This document shows positions 12,179 through 24,260 of a stretch of 64,000 bases of DNA, one piece after another. Origin of the DNA: Delphinapterus leucas (taxonomy: Eukaryota; Chordata; Mammalia; Artiodactyla; Monodontidae); NCBI RefSeq assembly GCF_002288925.2, contig NW_022098001.1:4364163-4428162 (forward strand), given 5' to 3'. Below the pieces are notes generated by a model. It was not told the origin of the DNA. It searched no databases and saw only the letters and a list, made by a program, of their open reading frames with translations. Each line of letters opens with the position of its first letter. Position 1 is the first letter of the stretch. The position numbers and the translations under genes are program-made.

Positions 12179-13452
12179 GCCAAGCTTTTAAAAAAGGGCA
12201 AACTTAGATATGGACAAATGATATCCCAGTGTCATACCAACGTAAAACATAACTTGAATATATAACAAAAAGTTCACAGATTCCCTACCTGGCATATAGT
12301 GGGTACCTGACTAATATTTCAATGGACTGAAGAACTCCCAAATTTCATGTAATGGTCTGCTTTTTATCATCTCCCTTCATTTTTACATGTGTGTAAAGAT
12401 GATTATCTTAATTTCCTTGGAGATAGTTAACTACAACGGTGTACGTAAAGCCAGGGATAAGATGAAAAGTAACATGCCCATTTTCTTATACACATTTTCT
12501 CCTCACTTCATTTCACTGATAGAAAGCTATCTTTCTTATCTGTATCTCTAGTCAAAATGCAAAACGATGAAGTGAGACTTCTAAACTAAACTATTGTTTG
12601 GCTTAAATGTCCTAAATAGGCCTTTTTTATTTTAGTTTAGTTTCTGGCTTCCTACACTCACTCTAACGTAGAAACCTACACTCAAAGCACAGAGAGACAG
12701 CAGAGATTATACTTATGGTATCTAAGATTTTATATTACCAAACTAGTTCTGACATTGAGAGGCTCCAAATTATTATCTAGTTAATTGATAAAGTTTGGAT
12801 CTTTGGGGGGAGGAGCACAGGACTATCATATGCTACGTATTATATCAAGTTAACTAGGAAAACTTAAGTTGCTTCGTAGGAGTATTTGATAAATATTCTG
12901 AAAATGTTAAGTTTTCGTAATAAGCCTCTGAGACTTAACATTTGTTGAAAGAGTGCACAAAGTAAAGGGTACTGAACTGGAGAGCCGTCATTCTTGAAAA
13001 TCTTTACTGACAACAGAGACCAGACAGTGATGATAAATACTAGATTTCTGAAGGAAAAACCGGCTTAAAGTAATTTATTCTTATTGAATTTCAATGGGCG
13101 GTAGATAGAACTACATAACTAGATAGATAGAAAAAGCTTAACTGTTCATACTTAAATGGTGTATTTTGGATCCATTCTTTTGGCTGGGATATTCTTGCTT
13201 GAAACACCACGATATACTGTCTTGGTTGACCCCACTGTTGTCTGACAGTCTTCACATACTTAAGAAAGACTAATGAGAATATAACTTTTCTGAAGTACTA
13301 CTGTATGTCATGGCATATAAGGTGACCTTTTAGTTTAAAAATAGCCTTCAAAAACGGGGTTGACTTAAACACCAAGGGAAAATGAAAAGCCTCCAATTTC
13401 ACGTCTCAGAGCAAAGACTTGAGGTCTGGCTGACTTCCCCCCAGTGAAGAGC
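12179..13452. other. Low-copy intronic interval
   Basis: A weak L2-like tail ('ctggcatatagtgggtacct') is present at about 12288-12335, and a short (AGAT)n-like run at about 13116-13130. No exon or RNA gene is seen. Confidence 0.5.
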
Positions 13453-13469
13453 AAGAACAGCAGATACAG

Positions 13470-13680
13470 GGCTTCCCTGGTGGCGCAGTGGCTGAGAGTC
13501 CACCTGCCGATGCAGGGGCCGCGGGTTCGTGCCCCGGTGGTCCGGGAAGATCCCACGTGCTGCGGAGAGGCTGGGCCCGTGAGCCATGGCCGCTGAGCCT
13601 GCGCGTCCGGAGCCTGTGCTCTGCAACGGGAGAGGCCACAGCAGTGAGAGGCCCACATACCGCAAAAAAAAAAAAAAAAA
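13470..13680 (+). mobile_element. CHR SINE (cetacean tRNA-derived), full length, young
   Basis: It has the complete CHR structure: head 'gcttccctggtggcgcagtg' carrying a Pol III A box, B box 'gggttcgtgcccc', body 'gctgagcctgcgcgtccgga', end 'gaggcccacataccgc' and a poly(A) of about 18. It is flanked by 17-bp target-site duplications at 13453-13469 and 13681-13697 with one mismatch. A 3-base 'ggt' duplication in 'ccccggtggtccggg' sets it apart from the other copies. The open frames here are SINE translations and not genes. Confidence 0.97.
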
Positions 13681-13697
13681 AAGAACAGCAGACACAG

Positions 13698-15949
13698 TCA
13701 CTGCTTGATGGGAGAAAGTCAAGTGGGTCCACAAAGAATTGTGTAGTAATGGTGAGCCAATGTCTTGGCATGGCTGCTGTAAAAAGATGTCAAATAAAAC
13801 CCTAAGGTTTGACAACATCTTTGGCATGTATATAGATTCTAATTTTTCTAAATTCTTTTATACACCTTCATTCTAACTGATGTAGTACAATGTATGCTGT
13901 GTTTACATAAGACATTCCAAAGAAATCCTCTTGTATTAGATTCTCCAGCACTAAAAAATCTTGCTAAGACATGGAATACTTTTCTAGATGTGGAGAGAAG
14001 AGTATTTTGAGTACTGGATTTTCAAATGATGTTCATACTAGTGATTTTTGAAACTAAAGCAAGTCCCACTAGAGTTTACTATGTTGAATGATGCATCCTA
14101 ATACCCATTAAAAATAATTCAAAATTCAGTGAGTATATTCTATGTATTGTCTGCGGAGGAGAAGTGAGAAATGGTGTCATTGCATCTGAGGTGTTCACGT
14201 CCAACTTGGGACAATGCACAGGCTGGGGTGGAGCTCTCTCCCTGGCATGGGGCACAGAAGGCTTTTCAGAGGCACTTATACATGCTAAGTCTTGAATGAT
14301 ACCTGTTGCCAAGATAAAGATGTCTAGAAGGTTATTAAGCAAAAGAAACATGATGTATAAAGACAGATATGAGCAAGTAAAGAATAGCTGAGGAATTTTA
14401 AATAACTGAGTATAGTTTGAGTACAGGGTATCTGTGGAGGATGAGTGAGCAATGAAAGTATAAGTAGTAGGATAATTAAAAAAAATTCCAGATGGGATAA
14501 GCTACCGGAAACATAGAAATGAGAAGAAACAAGACTAGAGAATGATGTTTAGTGGCTGGACAGTGATGGAGAAACCTGGCACTGGGTGTGGAAAGGGATA
14601 AATCAGATCAAGCCTCGTGGAATAAAAAGCTGTCAACAAGGAGACCTGTGACAGAGTCACTTCAATGGAATCATGAAGGCAGAAACAGCAAAAGAGAAGA
14701 TGCTGGAATTCAGGAAGTTAAAGGAATGCATGCAAAAACTTTGCAGAAGCTTACCTAAGAAAAGAAGCAGAGAGGGCTTCCTGTTAAATATGATGAATTG
14801 ATTGCATGCATTTATTTCTACTCCCTTTCAGTAACGTGACGGTAGAGAAGAAAAAAACAATGATAAGGGCAAAGAGATGGGGCAGAGTAGGCAATAGAAG
14901 TCAACAACATCTTGGAAGCTAGAAAGCTGATGGAGTGATAGATGACACAGCAGAGCACAGAAAGCCAAAATCCAAGTACTTGAAGAGCAGCTGGCCAACA
15001 AGTAGCAAGCAGATTTATTCTGCAGAATCCTGGAAAAGATCAGAAAGTAAAGGCACCTGGTACCTTGAAAGGTAGGGTAAGCAGTGGAGGTAAAATTTGC
15101 AGGACTGGCCTTCTAAGTAAGAAGCTGTTAGCTATACTTGCTCAGCTATTCCCTGCAGAGCTAAGTGACATTCCTTTCCTACTCTGGAGGCTTAGTCTTT
15201 GAAGAAATGGAATAGAGGCTTTAGATCCAGAGACACAGGCTCAGCCAAGGGTAGTACTAAAGTTTCACCTGCATTAGAAGATTAAAGGAACATCTACATT
15301 CTCAGCAATGAGATGGACTTTCCCAATGTACCACCTGGTCCAGTTTGCCCACAAAGTCCTCAGATTGCTGGTTACAGGCTCATCCATCTCAGAAATGAGA
15401 CTGGCGTTCTCTGGAGAAGCTAACCATGCTAAGACAAAAAATTACATACACTGTCATTTGGAGACCTCATTACCATGGCTAGGTTGTCATCCTATGACCC
15501 CACACAAAAGCTACCAGTTGACAAGCTCTGCCTTCTCAGGCTTCTCTCGCATTCACCCCTTAGTGCCCCACTCTTAAATGATGAAGTAGGTATTCATGGA
15601 TCTCTAGCCACTTGAGGAAAGCTTCAACACTAAATACAGGGAAAAAAACAGGCAGGAGAAAGTAAGAAACAATGCATGGGACACACAACTTCCTAATCAT
15701 TCTCTACATCCTACTTCAGGGATAAAGGAAAAATATCCATATTAAAAAGAGCAAGATGTTGAAAAAAGGAAGTCAGGGAACAAGAAAGACCCCTTGTAAA
15801 TTATAAACATGAGAGTTAAAATTCAATAGTGAAGGTAAGGTTTAAAGTTTGAGGACATCTCAGAAAGTTCAACCAAGTCAGATTTCCTAATCATGGGAAC
15901 ATTATTAAATCCATACTTTATATTGCTTTTCACAGTAAAGAAAAAGCTG
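13698..15949. other. No gene seen; partial ancient-repeat resemblance
   Basis: The part at about 14240-14700 ('gaaggcttttcagaggcact', 'aagtcttgaatgatac') vaguely resembles an ancient dispersed repeat, too diverged to call. The rest is low-copy and purine-rich. No splice-bounded coding segment is seen. Confidence 0.45.
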
Positions 15950-16135
15950 TAACCCATTCATTTATCGATTAATTCTTTCATAAATATTTAATGAGCACCT
16001 ACTATGTGTCATAGATGGCTTCAAAAATCAGACAGAATTCCTGTCCTTAAAGAACTCTCATTCTAGGGGTGGGAGGATGACACTAAATTGTTAAAATAAA
16101 TGCTAAAATGCCAGATATGAAGATAAATGAGAGAG
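15950..16135 (+). repeat. Ancient dispersed repeat, first part (split by LTR)
   Basis: 'taatgagcacctactatgtg', 'attcctgtccttaaagaac' and 'tctcattctaggggtggga' match the mammalian repeat with 'tgagcacctactatgtgcc ... ccctgccctcatggagc' text. It continues after the LTR at 16507. Confidence 0.55.
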
Positions 16136-16277
16136 ATGTTATAGACTGAATGCTTGTGTCCTCAACTCTAAATTTATATGTAGAAGCTCTAACAACCAAT
16201 GTGATGGTATAAGAGGTGAAGCCTTTGGGAGGTGATTAGGTCATAAGGGTGAAGACCTGATGATGGGATTAATGCCC

Positions 16278-16324
<47 letters not shown>

Positions 16325-16506
16325 ACCATATGAAGATACAGCAAGAAGGTAGCCATCTGTAAACCAGGAAGATGGGTCCTCACTAGATACCAAATCTGCC
16401 TGCACCTTGTTCTTGAACTTTCCGCCTTTCAGAACTGTGAGAAAGAAGTCTGGTGTTAAGCTACCAGCCTATGGTGTTTTGTTATAGCAGCCTGAATTGA
16501 CTAATA
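16136..16506 (+). mobile_element. Solo LTR, MaLR (MLT1-like) type
   Basis: 'tgttatagactgaatgcttg', 'gtgatggtataagaggtgaa', 'gcctttgggaggtgattagg', 'accaggaagatgggtcctca' and 'ttttgttatagcagcctga' follow the MLT1/MaLR LTR consensus from start to end. No internal retroviral sequence accompanies it, so it is a solo LTR. It carries a long (CA)n run not found in the consensus and sits inside an older repeat. Confidence 0.8.
16280..16322. repeat. (CA)n microsatellite inside the LTR
   Basis: About 21 CA units, replacing the LTR text usually found after 'atgggattaatgccctta'. Confidence 0.95.
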
Positions 16507-16795
16507 CGGAGGAGAACAAGGAGAGAAACAGAGACAGAGTAGTTAGGCAGACCCTCTGGGATGGCAACATTTGGAGAGCATTTTGAATGAAGCAAGAGAG
16601 GGGCCCATGTGGGGGCAGAGCAGGGCACAGTGCAAAGGCCCTGAGGCAGAGGCATTCTTTGTATTTTCAAACAAAAGCAAGGACCTGTGACACTGGAACA
16701 GAATAGTTAGAGAGTCATAGTAAATAACCCACAGAGGTGTCCAGGGGCAGATCATGTAGGGCATTTTAGGCCAAGGTAATAACCTTGTAGGCTTA
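16507..16795 (+). repeat. Ancient dispersed repeat, second part
   Basis: 'cagtgcaaaggccctgagg', 'ggggcagatcatgtagggc' and 'ttttaggccaaggtaataac' continue the repeat broken at 16135. The same family text ('agtgcaaaggccctgaggc ... agatcatgtagggcc') is well known from mammalian genomes. Confidence 0.6.
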
Positions 16796-16799
16796 GTTC

Positions 16800-17020
16800 A
16801 GGCGTTGCCAAGCTTTTTCTGTAAACGGTCAAATAGTAAACACTTCAGGCTTTGCAGGCTAGGGGGTCTCTGCCACAACTACTCAACTCTGATGCTGCGG
16901 TGTGAAAGCAGCCACAAACAAATTATACAAACAAATCATGGTAGCTATATTCCAATAAAACTTTATTTACAAAAACAGGTGGTGGGTCAGATTTGGTCTC
17001 ACGGGCCATACTGATCCTTG
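16800..17020 (+). repeat. Mammalian dispersed repeat ('caataaaactttatttac' type)
   Basis: 'cttcaggctttgcaggctag', 'caactactcaactctgatgc', 'aaagcagccacaaacaaatt', 'caataaaactttatttacaa' and 'ggtctcacgggccatact' are all hallmark phrases of one widespread repeat. I cannot fix its class from memory. Confidence 0.65.
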
Positions 17021-17329
17021 TAATCAGGCTAATTGCAAAAGGAAACCACTTGTTGGAGGGTTGTATGTGCTTCTACTTTTCCATTTTCTCTGGAAAACAA
17101 GAAGCAAGGTCATTATCTAACAGGGGATGGTATATATTTGGGGAGACAGAAGTCTGCCATAGTCACTTTGAAGGTGGATTTGGAAAAAAGATCTGTATCG
17201 CCAGGCTACTTACACTGAGGGATCACATTCACCTCATGGTCAAATGTAATATAAACTGGTCAGCATTTGTTTCTGTTGTAATTTTGTTGTTGTGAGTGGT
17301 GGTGATGGCCTCATTGTTGTATTTTGACC

Positions 17330-17395
17330 ACACATTTATATAGCACTCACTGTGGATCAGGCACCATTCTAAGCACTTTATAAATATTACTTCCC
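17330..17395 (-). mobile_element. MIR fragment, minus
   Basis: 'acatttatatagcactcact' followed by 'aggcaccattctaagcactt' is the reverse-complemented MIR 3' end. Confidence 0.75.
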
Positions 17396-19559
17396 CTAGC
17401 TTCTGCTGCTTGGATAAAGCCAGGGGAAGGTGGAAGGTTGGATTGATTAGAATGAGGGTATTCAGGCCACTAAAGGCCAGAGAAGGAGAGAAAAGTGAGA
17501 GGGTACAAGAGAGTAATTAGAAAGATGGACCCATGGAATCCAAGTCAGGTCCTCTGAAAGTAAGGACGGGAGGTTGGTGGGCAGGGCAATGATGGTGAAG
17601 ACACAAGGGCATTGGAGGTACATTTGGTGTTGAAAAAATTGTTGGAGTCAGGTAATGAGTGGAGAAAAGCGGAAGATTTATATTATCTTCTAGAAAGACG
17701 TAGGTACCAACATTATTTCTTGACAGATAAAGTCTTGTTTTTATTAGTGGATGGACCTGAGCTTTACCTTTGACACAATAATCAATAATCTTAGTAAAAT
17801 CCCAATGTGAATATGTGTGCCTCAGAACTTTCAGTAGCTCTCCATTACCCCCTTGATGAGGTCTTTAGACTGAGCACTCAACCGAACCCACAACATGGCC
17901 CTCAGAAACGTTTGCAGGCTTGCCCCTCCCTAGTCTTATTTGTAAATTCTCTGTTCTAAAGCGTGCCCTGACACTCTCATGAAAACGCGGTATGTATCGC
18001 AGCCTGTAAACTTTTAGGCACACACTTCAACCTCCTCAAATGCCTTCCCCCATTTCTCAAATTTATATTCAGCTTTCAATATCCACCCAAAATTCCACAT
18101 CTTCTGTCAACTTTGTCCTGACCATGTAAGACAGAACTCAGTGTTATGCAACCTTCATCAATTAAGCTCTTTCAACTAACTCCTTAAGTCAGGGGTGTGT
18201 TTCATATTCCTCTGTATCCCTCATGACACCTGGGCCATATCATGTGCAGAGCCTGTGCTCAGTTACTTTTATTTTATTTGGAAAATTATCTTATGAAATA
18301 CAAAGTGTCAGGGCATTTACAGAGATACTAAAGAAAAATATATATCACTAGAATATAATTTAAATTCCATGGATGAGGGACTTCACGGGTAAGGCAAAGA
18401 TTTTTGTTCTGTTAGTTTGGGTTGTATAAAAAGAAGAGCAGGAGTGTAGTTAAGACAAAGGGTGATTTTCGTTTGCAAATATTTTTCTTAAATTATATAA
18501 GGACAATAATCGAAGTGAAGAAAACTATAAAGGAGGAATACAGAAAGATTTTCCCAAACCTTACCACCTTTACAGAAATACTTTCATAGTTTCAATGTAT
18601 TGATATTTCTTCCCCATGTGTTTTGCTGTACATATACTTTTAAAATACAATTATAATCATACTAGGTACGAAACCTCATACTCTACTTTTCAGTTGGAAT
18701 TATAATACAATAATTTTTTTTCTATGTAATACACTGTTTTAAAGAAATATTCACAATATCTTACTCTGAAAACATTCACCCTAAAGAGCTGTTCCTCATT
18801 TTAGCTGATAAAGATCCTTTTGGGGGTAGCTTTCAAGATTAGCATCGCTTTGAATGACAAGCTAACATCCCTGAATGATAGTGAGTCACCTCTCAGAAGA
18901 CCCCACTCTTCATTTTTCATTTTTATACTTATGAAACTGATATATTCTTAGTTCTTATCATTTGCCAACATCCTACCTGGATTTTTACCCCTAAGAGACA
19001 GAAGCTTCATTCATGCATGGATCCAGGATGGTTTAGAATATTTTTCTCCAACATATGAGAGCTCATCTAATCCACTGAAGTAATTAATAGTATTATCGTG
19101 CAGGATTATTTACCAACATTTCATTAAGGAAACTCACAGTGATGTTGATACGAAAACAAATGTATTTTTTTCCACATCAAATAGCATACATTAATAATAA
19201 CTCAGGACATAAACTATTCAGTATGACCAGACCCAGACTGAAATAACATCAGTAAATCACTAACATAATTGTAAAAACAGTAAATGCACAGTAAAAAATG
19301 GAAATGGCAGAAGGCCCTATATTTGCTGAAGTTGCTGTCATTCCGCAATTTGCAACAGACAGCTCCACTGTAAATAACACATTCACTGGTGGGGTCACTT
19401 GTCTCAACCTTAAGAACCCCTCAGAGATGACAATTTGAATCAAAACGATGGTTTTCTAAAGCAGCCATTTAAAGCAATCACTGATTCCTAGAACAGGCAT
19501 AATAAATTGCTCACCCCCCAAACATCTCTCATTCTTAGAGAACATAACCAGAAAAAGCC
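17396..19559. other. Low-copy interval, no gene seen
   Basis: No exon, RNA gene or confident repeat is seen in this AT-rich stretch. Confidence 0.5.
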
Positions 19560-20000
19560 TCAGATGTTCATGAAACATATTGGGTTTTCGGCATCGCGTT
19601 ATCCTGTGGTGCTCTGCAATCAATTACTGTTATAGCACCATCATTAATAATTTTCTTAATGAAAATGATTCTGTTGATCTCCGCTGTATTTTAATTATCA
19701 GAGTTAAGCATAATTACACTGCAGCTCTGAGCTGGCATGTGGACTCCTTTAGGGCGCAATTTTGTTTTAACACACTGATAATGTAATTTTACATTGTGTC
19801 AGTTTGTTTGGTTATTATCCAGTTGTACAATTCCACTGTATTCCTGATAACAGATAATAACCTTAGTACCTCCTATATCCTGAAGTCATTTAAAAAGCAA
19901 TATTGGAATTCTGCGGCTAGCTAACTTAATCGCCTTATGATTTTATAATTCCTGCTGCTAAATATTCGGTTGAGGCACCCACCCTCTTTTAAGAATCCTG
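19560..20000. promoter_or_regulatory. Candidate conserved noncoding enhancer with clustered GATA and TAAT motifs
   Basis: This block has no recognisable repeat and looks like a deeply conserved noncoding element: long AT-rich words with homeodomain cores ('tcattaataattttcttaat', 'agcataattacactgcag') mixed with unique GC words ('gagctggcatgtggactcc'). Six GATAA cores occur between 19599 and 19857: 19599-19603 (minus), 19695-19700 (minus), 19776-19781, 19815-19819 (minus), 19845-19850 and 19852-19857. The last is a full AGATAA. Regulatory activity is inferred, because neither conservation nor occupancy can be tested here. Confidence 0.5.
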
Positions 20001-20769
20001 TAAAACTAGACAACAGTTATACATTTTCTGTGAACTACAGAATGGTTAAATAAACACTTGAGCACAAGTTTTTCTTTTTAAATTACTTTCTTATTTATAT
20101 AGCATTAGGTCCTTTAAGTAAAGTTAACCATGAACTTGTAGGCTAGTTGGGAAAACTGACTGCCATGTTAGACAAGGCTGTTTCAACATTCTAGGAACAC
20201 ACAACAGATCCTCTATTTTAAGGTGGAAGATAGTCCAGGCTTTTGCAAGGTCCTTCTAATGAAAGATCTTTGCTTTAAACAGGTGATCAATTTAGTCAGT
20301 GTGCAGAAGTTGCTCATCCAAGTTAGGTTATACTAGAATTACAGTCATTATTTCAACAGCACCTGGTATAGGACCTTGAACGTAGTACACAGTCAGGGCT
20401 TAACTGAATTAATTGCATGATTACATTTGTCCAAACAAGCAAAATCAGAACTTTGAAGATGGTCACAGAATGATTTGGAGATTAGTTTTCTACATGACTT
20501 TAAATTGCTGTGGCCTTCGAAGCAACAGGGAAATTAGCATAAGGTACTGCTGTCACTGCTGTTTTAGTTCTGGAAAGGTTTTTCTTAAAAACCAAACCAC
20601 AGAGCAAGGAAAAAAAAGTTTCATTGATAAATATGTACGTAAATTTGTGAAGAAGACCAATAACCTACAATCTAGGCCTAGTAAATGGTTATCATCAAAG
20701 CTCTGCTAAATTGTATAATTGGGAATCAAGGTCAACACGCTTAAGATTGAATGTCAATTTCATCACGTA

Positions 20770-20950
20770 TGCGCTACATATCCTTGAACTATTTACGTAC
20801 CTAAACCTGAGTTTACTCATCTGTAGAGTGGCAATAATTCTGCTTACATCATAATTTTCTTGTAGCGGTAAACCAGAAAACGTATGTAAAGTGTTTAAAA
20901 CCATGCCTGGCATAGAATATGTGCTTAATAAATGGTAACTGTTATTGCTA
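20770..20950 (+). mobile_element. MIR SINE
   Basis: 'gagtttactcatctgtagag', 'aaccatgcctggcatagaa' and 'gtgcttaataaatggtaact' are the MIR core and 3' end in order. Confidence 0.85.
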
Positions 20951-21264
20951 GTTTTAATATTATCATCATTATTATCTTTATACTAGCTTTTTACATATGA
21001 CTTTCATTAAAAGTATCATGTGCCCAAGGGAAAAAATATCTTTAGGCAAAAAGGCTTTTCTGGCCTCTGATTCTATAATGCAGTTCTCTGCAGATACTGT
21101 GGGTTCACAGGGACCAAATGGGATTTATGGAATTCTTGGCTCTAAAGCTGGTATCTGATGACCAGGTTTTCTCACACACTTGCTTGATACCAACATGGAG
21201 GCCTGGGTTCACTTCCTCTAAATTTGTCCTGACATATAACCAAAAGGGCAAACTGGACTGAGTA

Positions 21265-21420
21265 TAAGATCATCAGCAATATAATATTTATAATAACATA
21301 TGCAGTTATGCGTACGGGTGCATCTTCACAAAGATCCTGTGAGATGGCCACTGCTATTTCATTGGTACAGTTGAAAAAATCAGGATTTAAAGAGGAAAGG
21401 TGGTTTGCCCAAGGTTCCAT
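21265..21420 (-). mobile_element. MIR SINE, minus
   Basis: 'acaaagatcctgtgagatgg', 'tatttcattggtacagttga' and 'ggtggtttgcccaaggttcc' read as a reverse-complemented MIR ('ccattttacagatgagga ... acttgcccaaggtcac'). Confidence 0.7.
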
Positions 21421-22754
21421 CTAAGCAACAGTTTTTTACAATGATATTGTGCTTTTATATAAAAAGAAATCTTCCATGGTTAAGGTGAGATTGAGGGTTA
21501 GCTGATACTTTTCCACTCCTTTGATTGACAATGTTTATTCTCTTCATCCAGATACCTAGAGAATGTGGCTGCTCTGAAATCACACTCCACGAAAACCCAA
21601 ATAATTCAATTTTTCCTCATTTGCAGTGAACTGAATGAACAAACTCACATGCAAGATGCTAAAGGTTTAATTTCGAATGTTCAAAAACGTGAAACTCGAA
21701 GTAACTTATTTACTTTTCACAAATGAGAAAGGGCACCATACTGTGCAAATGCTATAAAAAAATACGGAGGTACAGAGAAAAGAGAAGAAGTTAATTTCCA
21801 ATGCTCGACAGGCATTCATGGATTTTAGGAGTAAGTGGGCAGGCCTCTGCTCATCTTCCCCTCCAGCAGCCTCCCTTTAACTTCAGCATGGTGCTTTTTA
21901 GTATTTTTCCATTGGAGATAAGTAAATTAGAATTATCTGGAGTCTGCTGAGAATAATGGCAGAAACCAGACAACCCAACAAGTCTGGTCCATCAGTGTCT
22001 GGATGAGCTAATTACTTTCTGGAATGACAGGGGGTAGTTGAGGCAGGGAAAAAAAGGTACATCAGATTATAATATTAATGCTAAATACTATACTTTTTTT
22101 TTTTTTACTTTGATAAAACAGGATGATGGCAGCCTGTCAAATAGCACTAAGTGATGTAATTTGATAATAATTATTTGATGGACACCCTGGAAATGAAAAT
22201 TTTATAACTATATTTAATTTTACTGCTAGCCCACATTTAAAAATACTTCAAAAAGTAAGCATGTTTCTTAAATGGTAATAGTTCCATGCCATAAGAAAAT
22301 ATTATAACAAATTTCACAGTTAAGGCATTTAAAAATGCTACATATACGTATTTTACATTCTATTTGTAAATAGGTACTAATATAGTTTCAGATAGCCAGG
22401 CCCAATAAAGGTGATTTTTGGCATAGAATTCGTAAGTAGTTTAGGTTCTTAGCTAGAAAACAAAATAAGGCAATGCAATTTTGGCATTTGGAATTTACTT
22501 TTCATCTTCAGGGAGAGCTTTTTAGACATTAGGAGTAATGTGTTGCATCTGGGTACATGGATGTTAGCCCATCAAGCAACCATTCTTTTCTGTCTGGAAG
22601 TAGCACTTTGGTTTCACTTGGGGAACTACTTCTCCTTTGTCTCAGTGGTTTATGTGGGGTTAGGTCTACAGATGATTGTAGTTTGTAAGGAAGAGTCATA
22701 GTGATTAATTGGTTCAAGCATTGGTATGTGACGTACCCCAAGTAAAACTCAGAA

Positions 22755-22968
22755 AAGCTCTCTTTTCACTGGGATTGCTGTGCTTGTAGAATAAGTTTGG
22801 AGTTTCCCACCACTTGACAAGAACATTTCTGAGGATGAAACACACAAAGAAAGAAGAGGCAGAAGATAGAAACCGTCTGGGGACAAAGTGTAAACTGATC
22901 CTGAAGTTTAGAAGATCCCTGGATTCTCAGTTATATGAGCAGATGAACTCCCCTACCCCCAATACGCT

Positions 22969-23000
<32 letters not shown>

Positions 23001-23070
23001 CACTTACACTTTGATTATGTTTTGTATAAGCCAATTTCATTTGGATTTCTATCATTTGAAAACAAAACAG
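22755..23070 (+). mobile_element. LTR-like remnant (ERVL/MaLR class, family uncertain)
   Basis: 'cactgggattgctgtgcttg', 'tctcagttatatgagcagat' and 'ataagccaatttcatttgga' parallel a common mammalian LTR 3' half ('ttttcagttatgtgagcca ... cttaagccagtttgagttgg'). A (CA)n run at 22971-23002 has expanded inside it. No coding content is present. Confidence 0.5.
22971..23002. repeat. (CA)n microsatellite with one CG interruption
   Basis: About 16 dinucleotide units, interrupted once by 'cg' near 22994. Confidence 0.95.
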
Positions 23071-23804
23071 CCCCAACTGATAAATAACATACACATTATG
23101 AAAACGTCTTGCACATTACAGATGTTCAAGTCAATATGTACCTATTAAATCTAAATCACCAAACCCTTCCAACTACAAAACTCTTTTGCTTTGAGAAGGC
23201 TTATCATACCCATAGCCTGTGAAGACAGAAGGCTTCAGAGCTCATGTGGTCCTGGTAGGAGTGATTCCTGGGGTCCTATCTTCCGTGATGAGAACAATCC
23301 CTAGTATAATCCTAGAATATCGAGGTATTCACAGAACTTTGAGTGAACTACTCCCTTCCTCCAAAGGCAATCTGAATTCTAGGAATTAGCACCAGGCCTC
23401 TGAAGCCCATCTAGGAGATCAGAGTAGAGTCTACAGCAGGGTTTTCCCAAGTGTGTTAACCAGAGAACTAATTCCAATGCTCCAATGGATGTCCACTGGT
23501 TGGAGAAAAAAATATATGCATATCTTATAGTCAAACGAGTTACACAGGTTTTTATTTTGTTTTGTTTTACTACAGGACTTCTCAGAGCATTCATACCAGA
23601 AGGCCTTGTGAGTTTTCAAGAGGGGCCAAGATAGGCAATATTTGGTCCTGGGACTTTTCCTTTAATCTTAGGGTTATGTGAAGTGTACTTTGGTAAGTGC
23701 CATATTATAATAATACTCTGTGATTTCTGCACAGAAATGCTTGAGTAGTTTAAGAGAATTTATTCATCACGTAATAGTATCAAGGGGAAAGGTAAAGTCA
23801 CACA

Positions 23805-23905
23805 GTACAGAGAGTATAGGATTTGGAATTATCAAAACCTGGATTTAAATTTGGCTTCTCTGTTAGCTCTCCTGGACCAGGGACAACCATACTACTGCTC
23901 TAAGT
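23805..23905 (+). mobile_element. MIR 5' fragment
   Basis: 'agagagtataggatttggaa' and 'aaaacctggatttaaatttg' resemble the MIR 5' region ('agagcacggactctggag ... cctgggttcgaat'). Confidence 0.55.
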
Positions 23906-24019
23906 CACACACAATGTAGGTTGTGTAAATTAAGAAACACACTACTTATCTCATCTAGCTGCTTGAAAGCTTAATGCAGGGAGAACGTATTCTAATATGT
24001 ACAACTCAGGCCCTTAATT

Positions 24020-24260
24020 AGACAGATGTGTGTTTGCATCCCACTTTAAACACTTAGTAGTTGAAACACTTTGCTGTACAGCAGAAATTAACACAACATT
24101 GTAAATCAACATTATACCTCAATTAAAAAGAGAAACAACACTTAGTAGCTATGTGACCATGACAAATTACTTTATCTATGCCTCAATTTCATTTTTTATA
24201 AAATTGGGTAGGATGTTAATTACCTACTAGGAGGTATTAACAGATGATTAAATGAAATTA
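24020..24260 (+). mobile_element. MIR SINE interrupted by an L1 tail
   Basis: The left part ends 'cacttagtag' at 24060. The right part resumes 'cacttagtagctatgtgacc', then 'ctatgcctcaatttcatt', 'ataaaattgggtaggat' and 'attacctactaggagg', so the two halves form one MIR. The interruption is listed next. Confidence 0.75.
24061..24136 (+). mobile_element. 76-bp L1 3'-end insertion with target-site duplication
   Basis: The inserted segment reads 'tttgctgtacagcagaaatt', 'cacaacattgtaaatcaaca' and an A-rich end, which is the extreme 3' end of an artiodactyl/cetacean-type L1. The 12-bp sequence 'aacacttagtag' flanks it at 24049-24060 and 24137-24148. It is a severely 5'-truncated insertion inside a MIR. 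Confidence 0.85.

Noticed and set aside
13470..13560. The CHR head as a possible functional tRNA gene
   Set aside because: It has A- and B-box text but no complete cloverleaf, and the same sequence recurs with SINE body, tail and target duplications.
13365..13827. Several overlapping open frames of 97-142 codons on both strands
   Set aside because: They are translations of the CHR SINE and its poly(A)/poly(T) tail. Near-identical peptides recur at 27.8, 38.9, 39.2 and 41.2 kb.
16189..16383. A frame encoding Val-Cys repeats on the minus strand
   Set aside because: It is the translation of the (CA)n run inside a solo LTR.
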